A stretch of DNA of 64,000 nucleotides, taken from NCBI GenBank assembly GCA_947462335.1, contig OX381709.1, positions 38,148,186 to 38,212,185 on the forward strand, in the 5' to 3' direction. Numbering within the stretch: the stretch's first letter is position 1; every line of letters starts with the position of its first letter. The notes beneath the pieces were generated by a model that ran no database searches, was not told the origin of the DNA, and saw only the letters and a list, made by a program, of their open reading frames with translations. Of this stretch, positions 56,776 to 64,000 are shown one piece after another. The stretch comes from Harmothoe impar (taxonomy: Eukaryota > Annelida > Polychaeta > Phyllodocida > Polynoidae). The translations under genes were made by a program, and so were the position numbers.

Positions 56776-59700
56776 ACCCCAACCTCCAAACCCATCCTTC
56801 CCTTACAACATTCCCTGCCTAGCCACTTCCTTTATCATTTTTTCCCCTCTCTTCATTCCTTCCTTCCTCTCCCCACCTGTACCCACTATTACCAATATAG
56901 TCAAAATCGAAGACGTCTGACACCAGAAACCACCTGTTTTTTCTCTGCGACCTCAAAAAGCTGGGTGGCGATGAGTTTTATTTAGATTATGTAGTTATTT
57001 ACATTATCAACATTGTTTCTGAAAACAAAAATGGCCAACATTATATACGGACGCCGACCACTTGGCCGTGTTAGTGAGTCCTCGTGATTCAATAATGGCT
57101 CAGACTTAGTTGCAAGCAGATATGTATAATAAAGCCCATTTGATATCATTTCAAAAAAAGGTAAGTAACTATCAGAATATAATATTATTGAGGATCGTGG
57201 GTGCATGTATACCACCTTCACATAATGGATATAAGACATCTGGTTGCATTCTCAGTGTATGTGGCTCCTTTTTTCCGTATCTTATCAAAGCCACTTGCAT
57301 TTTCAGTCCAAGTCTCCTAGTACACAATTGTCAGCCAGCAAGAACAGCTGTGGGTGTTTTCCTTGACAATGGGCCCATTCAATGTAGGTGTGGTGCACAG
57401 TAATTGGCGGCCGGACAGGACATAGCCGTCATGCCCGTTGTCCTGTTCTGACTGCTGCTGTGGGATAATTGTCGTCGCTGAGAAGTGAGAGCTCATTACT
57501 CACACAATGTACCAGCCACACCACTGGGGCACCGAACCACTGAGTGTGATACAAACAGTGGCTGGTGTACCACATAGATGGTAATTGACGTCCTGATTGA
57601 TGGTGTCAGATGGTATTTGATACACACTCAATAATGCGTAAATACTATTAATATAATGTATAACGCAGTGTCAGCAGAATATGGTGGGTGGGGTTACAGC
57701 TGCAAGTTGTGCTAGACCTTCTGCCACTTGGCCATGATGTGCAGCAACCTGGAACATGTCATGTCTCCACGCCATAAGAGAGGTTGTAAAACCAGAAGAG
57801 AGCCTGATTTAATGACAATCATTATGTATCATAACTTTTATAACCTACATTAAACTACTAAGTGCTATAACATGTAGGTTTGGCAGTTACACTGACCCAA
57901 CTATCCTTGTATTGTGAACAGTGCACCTGGCATTTCTCACTTTTTCTCATCTCAAGAGATTTAGCAAACCTGTTGAGACAGTGACTTGTACACAATTATG
58001 CACACATATATATAGTCGTTTGCCCTTTATACATTCCTGAAGCTTCTGCCCAAGTGTTATTATCTATCAATTTTCTTTCTATCAAGTTCTCATCTCTCTG
58101 CTTTGAATGCCTTTGGCTAAGGTCCACCACCTTCTGGCCCACGCCCACCTGGGTATATGGATTCACACCTCTGACCTGGGTCGAATCCTCCTGGGCATAT
58201 AGACTTACTTCTCTGAATACGCAAGATGTCGTAGAATGGAGTGCCCCTGCGCTTCCTGCTTACATGATTGTATACTATGTATTCCCCCGAAAATAATATC
58301 ACCTGTTATATTCTTCGTCTGCAGAGACTTGTATTGCTATAGTATGGAGATGTTAATTACATATTCTGTTCGTTCAATGGCTGTAATATCCCAGGGGAAA
58401 GGTTACCCTCCCAACACGTCAGCGCTATTTCAACTAGGGAAGTAGTATATAGAAATATGTGTTTTGAGCGGGTAGCATGTTGATGCAAATAAAAGATGGA
58501 TATGAGTTATACATTCGCAGATGCCATTCCGAAATTAAGAATTTGTAGACGACAAGAGGTCTGCTTTCACAGAAATGCACACCATTTGTAAGTAGATGTG
58601 TAGATACGGATTTATCGGTTGGTTGGATGTACGTTGTATGGGTTGCACGGAACGTGTTCTTCTAATAGATAATGTAATTGATTATTGGAATGTAGTCAGC
58701 GGGTTGTCTCTCAGCCTTAGCAAACATTACCATACCTGTGGTGTCATTGGATGTGATTGGATGTAATTGCCTTACGTTCACATTGCTGCCAGGGCTTCAT
58801 GTTTGACCACCTGACAGAAATGCACAATGTAGTCCTATATCATACCCGCACCCAGCTCACACCCAGCCACTTTGTATACATTACTCGGCATCCCCTCACC
58901 AGGGTCTACCCCGGAAACTTAACCCTTTAAGGACAGGTCATGCCTCAAGTTTTATGTTCTTCACTTCTCGTCATGATGCACCGACGCAACCCCTCTGAAT
59001 AACCCCACTCCGTCGACTCCTCATGAGTATCGACCCGTAGGATCGGCATGATGTATGAATACAGCCCCGGTGAGTTACCTGCCAGGGCTGCATCCATGCA
59101 TCGTGACAACACAGGGGCATAGCTATTAAAAGGCTAGTAGTAGAACGTCCCAGCTACTGAGCACGTCAGCTTCAGTCCTGATTGGAGGCATTAGTCAGGC
59201 TGGATTACAGCGTATTGCGACAGGAGAGCGAGGAGCGCGATACAGGTTGTTAGGCTAACTTAGATCAATGTCGGATCAATACTTGAATCAATATTTGGGT
59301 AACGAGATGAGTGTTGATTGCACAATAACACGCCTAAAGACATCGGGTAATGACCAATCAAGGCGTCTAGTCTGGGATTGAGTAGTATATAAGTAGATTC
59401 TGCAACGTAATACTTTCCGTGAATTGGTTAATTAATTATGTAACTTTTGTTGATAAATTTCCGATCTTTGGAGGTGTAGTATATGAAACATCAGTGTAAA
59501 CTCTTTGCGTAACTAATTTACAGAAGTGGATTTGGTTAGGGTATGCCTAACATTTAATTCATGAATGTGTTAGAACTTAGATAAACCCTCATCCGCCTTC
59601 GTCAGATGTATATTACTTTGTAAAAGAGACCTATCTGTAAAGGAATTGGCTGAAACAAACAAAAAGTAATCACACTTAAGACAATAACTATGTGTACTTA
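56776..59700. other. About 2.9 kb without a recognised exon, probably intron 1 of the receptor
   Basis: Lies downstream of the splice donor of the minus-strand receptor exon. I searched both strands for transmembrane segments 5-7 of a GnRH-type receptor (for example an NPVIY-like motif) and found none. ORFs at 57110-57403 and 58054-58296 have no domain. Confidence 0.4.
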
Positions 59701-59702
59701 CC
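59697..59702 (-). promoter_or_regulatory. Splice donor of the receptor exon
   Basis: Minus strand CAG|GTAAGTAC, which matches the consensus donor at every core position. The intron break after SLPQ in TM4 keeps codon phase 0. Confidence 0.85.
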
Positions 59703-60298
59703 TGGGGTAGACTGGCTACTCCACTGAAGAGCCAAGCTAGTATCAGCATGATCTTGCCTCTTCTTTCTGCATCACTCATGCTGAGGGGATGGAGGATGGC
59801 GAAGTACCTGTCAAGACTGATAACCACCAGTATGAAGGAAGACAGGTAGAGGCCAAAGGCACGAAAGAACATAAGGAGGCGACAGGCAATGTCTCCAGCC
59901 CTCCAGGAAACGGTCATGTGCCAGATGGTTTCTAGAGGCAGCATGATGAAGGTGACGATCAGGTCGGCCAGTGACAGGTGCATGATGAAGAGGTTGACGC
60001 GCGACTTGCGGTGACGGTTGCGAAAGAGCGTCAAGAACACGGTGAGGTTGCCAACAGCGGCAGCAACAAAGAGGAGGCAATAAACGACAACAGACATAAG
60101 GTTGTCCTCATCAAAGGTCATATCAGGGGGGAGGATGGTGGTGTCTGAACCCTCCTCCAGGGTGGAAGTTGCACATTCCACAAAAGGTAAGCTCCCCAGA
60201 CCTGTCACCCCTCCTCCACCACCGTTACCTGTTGGCCAAGGTGAGGGGCTGGAACTTAGATTGAGGCCGTCGTCACACGGGTAGACCATGTTTGACAT
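59702..60298 (-). CDS. First coding exon of a GnRH/AKH/corazonin-type G-protein-coupled receptor
   Basis: Rhodopsin-class peptide receptor at the plasma membrane. The 199 codons run from ATG 60298 to CAG at 59702 and then GTAAGTAC, a strong phase-0 donor. The ATG at 60289 has a better Kozak context (A at -3, G at +4). The N-terminus has an NLSS glycosylation site (~13). TM1 ~68-92 (VGNL), TM2 ~104-126 (HLSLADLIVTF), ECL1 W (VSWRAGD), Cys139 at the start of TM3, TM3 ~139-165 ending ISLDRYFAI, and TM4 ~183-199. SRVNLFIMHLSLADLIVTF and CRLLMFFRAFGLYLSSFILV are characteristic of invertebrate GnRH/AKH/corazonin receptors. Which subtype is not resolvable from half the receptor. TM5-7 must lie in other exons, not found here. 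Confidence 0.88.
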
Positions 60299-60900
60299 AT
60301 CACCAAAAGAAAGCACTAGCTTAAAATCTTCACGTAGGTTTCTTGAGAATTCTGATTACAATGGAAATTCCTAACTACTTCTTTTCCTCGCAATAGAATG
60401 ATCCAGGAACATTTCTCTTAAAGCCACATTATTCCTTCCATCAGGTTATATACTCGTTCCTGTTAGTCCTCTTGTTCTTCAATTATGAATGTCACTTTAA
60501 TTAAATTCCCTCCGGGTGATGAATAAATGAAATAGCAGCTGGGGCTGACAGTGCAGCCCACTCCTTATTTGCTGTAGATCCAAAGTTAAACTGCGCACCT
60601 TGTTGGGCTGTAACCACTAGCAGACCCAGTCCTGCAGCCTAGTGCCTGCTGCTGGGCTCTCCCTCTGAGCTGCTCTCCTTCTACCACTACTTCTGGCTGT
60701 AGCCTCGTGAGCAACTCACCTCCGTCCCTGCCACCAAGTGCTACCGTCACAGTGGCGCCATCTGGCCTTGCGCCGTGGGAATTGTGGGTTGGAGACAATG
60801 TGCAGTGCAGTCCTCGAGAGCGTGGCCGTTACTGCATGCATGCCTCAGAACTGTGCCTCTGCACTAATCTGATTGGTGGTGAGATTTTCGTTTCTTTTCA
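60299..60900 (-). promoter_or_regulatory. 5' flank or 5' UTR of the receptor gene
   Basis: An in-frame TAA lies upstream of the ATG. The region 60560-60850 is GC-richer than its surroundings. It holds CAGCTG-like E boxes, a minus-strand CCAAT box near 60872 and a CCAGATGGCGCC motif (60754-60765), also found in the LINE spacer. A promoter is inferred and the transcription start is unknown. Confidence 0.35.
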
Positions 60901-61507
60901 CTTTATCTCCATGAGAATTAGTATAATAATTGTGTTTGATTATGCATAGCGAATGGCACGTGTAGGGGGTAAGTATATAACATAATGGAATTTAATATAC
61001 CATGCTGCAGTGGAAGACGCCAATGGGACACAATGTAATTAGAATAAATTAATCTTAATAATTAACATTTTACTGATCTACTAAAGAAAGACTGGTTATT
61101 CGGGTTTACTGTATTCTAGTTCACATATATGATGTTACTTTGTTGTTGATATAATGCTCGGCTATCTGTAAGATAGTAAGTAAAGCCTGTCAGTGGTTCT
61201 GGCAGAGATGCAACTGCACCATTAGCACAGTCCAGTTGGAGAGTGTGGTGTGAGGTGAAGGGTGTGGGAGGAGGCAGGCCGGCCAACTGGCAGCAGGGAT
61301 GCCTGGTTGGCAGAGGCCATCCATAAAAGAAAGTGTTTACAGACCCTTTGCCGTCATCTCCAATGTAACTGTTGATGGTCAGTTTCCAATAACCGATTTG
61401 GGTGCAATATGCGGATGCACCCACAAACAACCCCCCCCCCCCCCACACACACACACACACACACTGTCGATATCAATAAAAGGGTGACTTGATGACACTG
61501 TTATACT
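60901..61507. other. No recognised gene; (C)n(CA)n microsatellite
   Basis: A C run followed by CA repeats spans about 61429-61464. The short ORFs over it are artefacts. The rest is unremarkable. Confidence 0.6.
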
Positions 61508-61684
61508 TTAACCCTTTGTGGGTGAGCATCAGCTATAGTTGATGCCATGGCAGGGCGAGCATCGACTATTGTCATCATAACTCAATGGGATTCAACAAAG
61601 CCTCGTCTCTAGAGAAAATTTCTTCAAAAATGCTCGCCTCCATGGCTAGCTGTAACAAATTTTGGGCGGCCCTTGAAGGGTTAA
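61508..61684. mobile_element. MITE family G, copy 3
   Basis: TAACCCTTTGTGGGTGAGCA at the left and GGCGGCCCTTGAAGGGTTAA at the right, with CATCGACTATTGTC and ACTCAATGGGATT inside, as in the copy at 24485-24692. Confidence 0.7.
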
Positions 61685-62569
61685 AAAGACAGCCTATATG
61701 AAAATGACTTTATTGACAAGCATATCTAATCAACTCGATTAACTTTGACAGACTCTGATCACCCAGATGCCTTATGATGAATTGACTCAGTACTAATTTT
61801 TTCTCCTATGACAACTTGGGAAGAATGTGATTGTATTTCATGAGATTATTATGTCAATAAAACTTTCTTTCTAAGAGAATAAGCCTTAGAATCACATTTT
61901 AAGCAATCATAAGGATGCTTGGAATTAGGTGGTGTCGTCTCCCCACGCCACAATTTAGTGACGCCCCGTCATCGGTTTATAGAGGTCATGGCTTTATGTA
62001 TTCTTGGTGACCAGTGATATAGGGCTATTACTTCTACATTTTATCAGATCCATACTATTCTAAATTCCGTGCTCAATGATGTGTTCGTGACACCACCTTC
62101 AAGCCTGATTCAACATGTTTCAGACCCACCCGTTCACTTAATGTAAATGTGTACGCCCACTTACTTATTGGGTGGTGCCTTACATCTGTGTCTAAATGCG
62201 GCTTTCCACTGGAACGTGTTAAAGTTGGAAAGGCCAGGTATTGACAGATATTTAGCTAAGGTCCCCTATTGAACAAGTGTGTGCTATAATGCAAATACCC
62301 GCTCAATTATTTGCAAAAGGGGAAGTATCTGAAATGATACATATTGTATTGAATTCACGTGGTTGTCATACAATCATGGAAAATCAACTTTTTTTGGCAA
62401 ATCACACCTAGAAGAGAAAATGGGTTATAATTTTGTTCTAAATGTTCTTCATGGTGGTTGCCACGACATTCATATAAATGAAACGATGTGATTATCTTTT
62501 TAATAGCCACGTGTATATGCACAATAATATCTAAAGGAAATAATTAGATAAAACCACAATGTGATTCTA
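61685..62569. other. No recognised gene
   Basis: AT-rich, without ORF, repeat or RNA motif recognised. Confidence 0.4.
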
Positions 62570-62697
62570 GATGAATGCCCACAAGGCAGTATTCTTGGCC
62601 TTGTCTTCTTCACCTTATACGTTTATCCTGGTGAGCAGTGCCCAAACCCCAGAGGCCGCTGCTGCCAAACTACAGACAGACTTAGACTTATATATCG
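62570..62697 (+). pseudogene. LINE reverse transcriptase fragment (PQGSILG box)
   Basis: The frame reads CPQGSILGLVFFTLYV, the RT domain 4 motif of CR1/L2-type LINEs. A stop ends the frame before the YADD position. No flanking part is recognisable. Confidence 0.65.
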
Positions 62698-63324
62698 ATA
62701 TTGATCATAATGGTGGTGATATTATTGACAGGACTACCATGTTATAGTAGCTGAAATATCAATTGAATGAGAACAAAGTGGATGTCAAAATTAATGAACA
62801 AAGGGTTGACCCCCCCCCCCTACGATGAACAGTTAAGCTTAAATTTAACAAAAATAAATAAATGATTAAATCTTCACCCAAAATCAACTTTCAGGAGGTG
62901 GCAGAATCAAAAGTGTGTTTTGCCATATTATGATCGAAAATATGTGTTTCAAAGGAAACTAAATATGATTCAAAAGAGGCATTTTTTTGATTTTGGGTGC
63001 CATGGTTACCAAAAATGGTCATTCTAATCTTTAACTTTCTAATAACCTTCCTGTGTAAAAAAGAAAAGAAAAAGAATGATCCTCCACTATACCTGCCGGA
63101 TGTCACCTTTCTACTTTAGAATGTCCCGATTATGACATCATAACTCCTTTATCAATATAATCAAAGAATAAAAGGTGTGTTGTAGGTTACATAGCCTAGG
63201 GTAGGTAGGTCGGATTTTTTTTAATTTCTTTTTTACTTTGGCCTGAAAAGTACCCGATATTTTACTTGCGAACTACAGCGCGGACAGCCCCAACTCGTGG
63301 ACTATGAAATTGACTCTCTAATAT
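62698..63324. other. No recognised gene
   Basis: AT-rich with a poly-C run near 62811. Nothing further was recognised. Confidence 0.4.
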
Positions 63325-64000
63325 GTTGTTTCCCTTATACATAGCATTTCATTTCCCCCAGTTAATATTTCGTTTCCCCCAGTTGATATTTCGTTCCCCC
63401 GAGCTAGTAGCTATGACAGGGCCTCATTAGGTGAAGCCCCCACCTGACTGTAGCACATATCATTCACAACGATGATTTCATTAGGTGTAGCCCCCCCCAA
63501 CCTATTATATATGTATGCATTAGGTGTAGCCCCTATAGGACACAGCATAGGTCCCATTAGGTGCATAATTATGTACATAGGTAGGGGCTACACCTAATAC
63601 ATATACGTATTATGAATAGGTGGGGGGGCACATTGAATGGGATCATCTTGGCGCCTGACTTGTCCTATAGGCAGACTGATACCCCTTAATGCATACATCA
63701 ATAGGTGGGGGTTACATATCTAATGGGATCATCTTGGTGAATGATATGTCCTATAGGGGCTACACCTAATGCACATTTACATCTAGTGGGGAATACACCT
63801 AACACCAAGTCACAGCTACAGCTAAATGGCTTTTCTATGGGACTACATCTAATGTACATACATAGATGGGGCTACACCTAATGGCATAGCTATTAAGTGG
63901 GGGAAACGAAATATTAAGTGGGGGAAACAAAATACTAAGTGGGGGAAACAAACTATTAAGTGGGGGAAACGAAATATTAAGTAGGGGAAACAAAATATTA
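63325..64000. mobile_element. Foldback element J with tandem-repeat ends, cut by the window end
   Basis: The right end has five 21-bp units of AAGTGGGGGAAACGAAATAT (63892-64000), and the left end has about three inverted units (63350-63405). Inside each arm lies TAGCTATG/CATAGCTA, then many copies of CATTAGGTGTAGCCCC on the left and its complement GGGGCTACACCTAATG on the right. GGGATCATCTTGG and TGTCCTATAG occur twice in the centre. The plan matches Drosophila-type FB elements. The right array continues past base 64000. Confidence 0.8.

Noticed and set aside
56601..56985. Overlapping Pro/Ser-rich ORFs
   Set aside because: They run over a (CCCT)n(TTCC)n microsatellite.
57480..57570. Possible inverted repeat around GTACCAGCCAC and GGCTGGTGTACC
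   Set aside because: Only short blocks pair, in shifted order. Not enough to call an element.
58919..59100. Possible fourth MITE G copy starting TTAACCCTTTAAGGACAG
   Set aside because: Only the left end is similar and no right end was found.
59570..59701. Extension of the receptor frame past SLPQ
   Set aside because: The frame reads through a strong splice donor into sequence unlike any GPCR and then stops.
59811..60284. ORFs of 60-89 codons overlapping the receptor exon
   Set aside because: Shadow frames of the receptor exon.

Overview
This window reads as intergenic and intronic DNA from an animal genome, most likely a marine invertebrate (a non-vertebrate deuterostome or a lophotrochozoan; the sequence does not settle which). 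It is AT-rich and gene-poor, with very short ORFs, animal-type retrotransposons (CR1/L2-like LINEs, a DIRS-like tyrosine-recombinase element), tRNA-derived SINE modules and many small inverted-repeat transposons. One host gene exon is clear: the first coding exon of a GnRH/AKH/corazonin-type G-protein-coupled receptor on the minus strand at 59702-60298, ending at a consensus splice donor. No further exon was recognised.

The most notable element is a nearly intact LINE on the minus strand (about 43779-49385). Its ORF1 (47786-49222) has a coiled coil and an L1-type RNA-binding region and ends in a clear NADAR (YbiA/DUF1768) domain, a family linked to ADP-ribose chemistry. Its ORF2 (44261-47137) carries an apurinic-type endonuclease and a reverse transcriptase with YADD, and is broken by one in-frame stop. 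An empty copy of the surrounding repeat at 34432-34990 suggests the insertion boundaries.

Layout: 1-1766, two foldback elements of one family, the second an almost perfect hairpin with 214-bp arms; 2394-2510 a small MITE; 2511-8767 no genes; 8768-9118 an array of GTGTTTAA half-palindromes; 10565-11752 a local duplication; 12721-13067 a MITE; 17859-18713 a LINE 3' end; 18840-19075 a dispersed repeat also at 35965-36185 and 16060-16250; 22262-24487 a 2.2-kb foldback element with nested arrays and a 60-bp minisatellite; 24485-25250 a MITE and a LINE remnant; 25830-28049 a decayed DIRS-like element with RNase H and tyrosine recombinase remnants; 28634-31980 gag-like pieces, one interrupted by a MITE with an 8-bp target duplication; 39482-43172 MITEs, tRNA-like modules and a LINE 3' end; 50150-50960 a GGTACA array; 51175-56275 paired copies of a 500-bp repeat and a decayed LINE; 61508-62697 a MITE and a LINE remnant; 63325-64000 another foldback element running off the window.

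The receptor exon and the two LINE ORFs are the only convincing coding sequences. The other features are retroelement debris or non-coding repeats. A recurring theme is nested palindromic structure at several scales, from 14-bp motifs to a 2.2-kb element.
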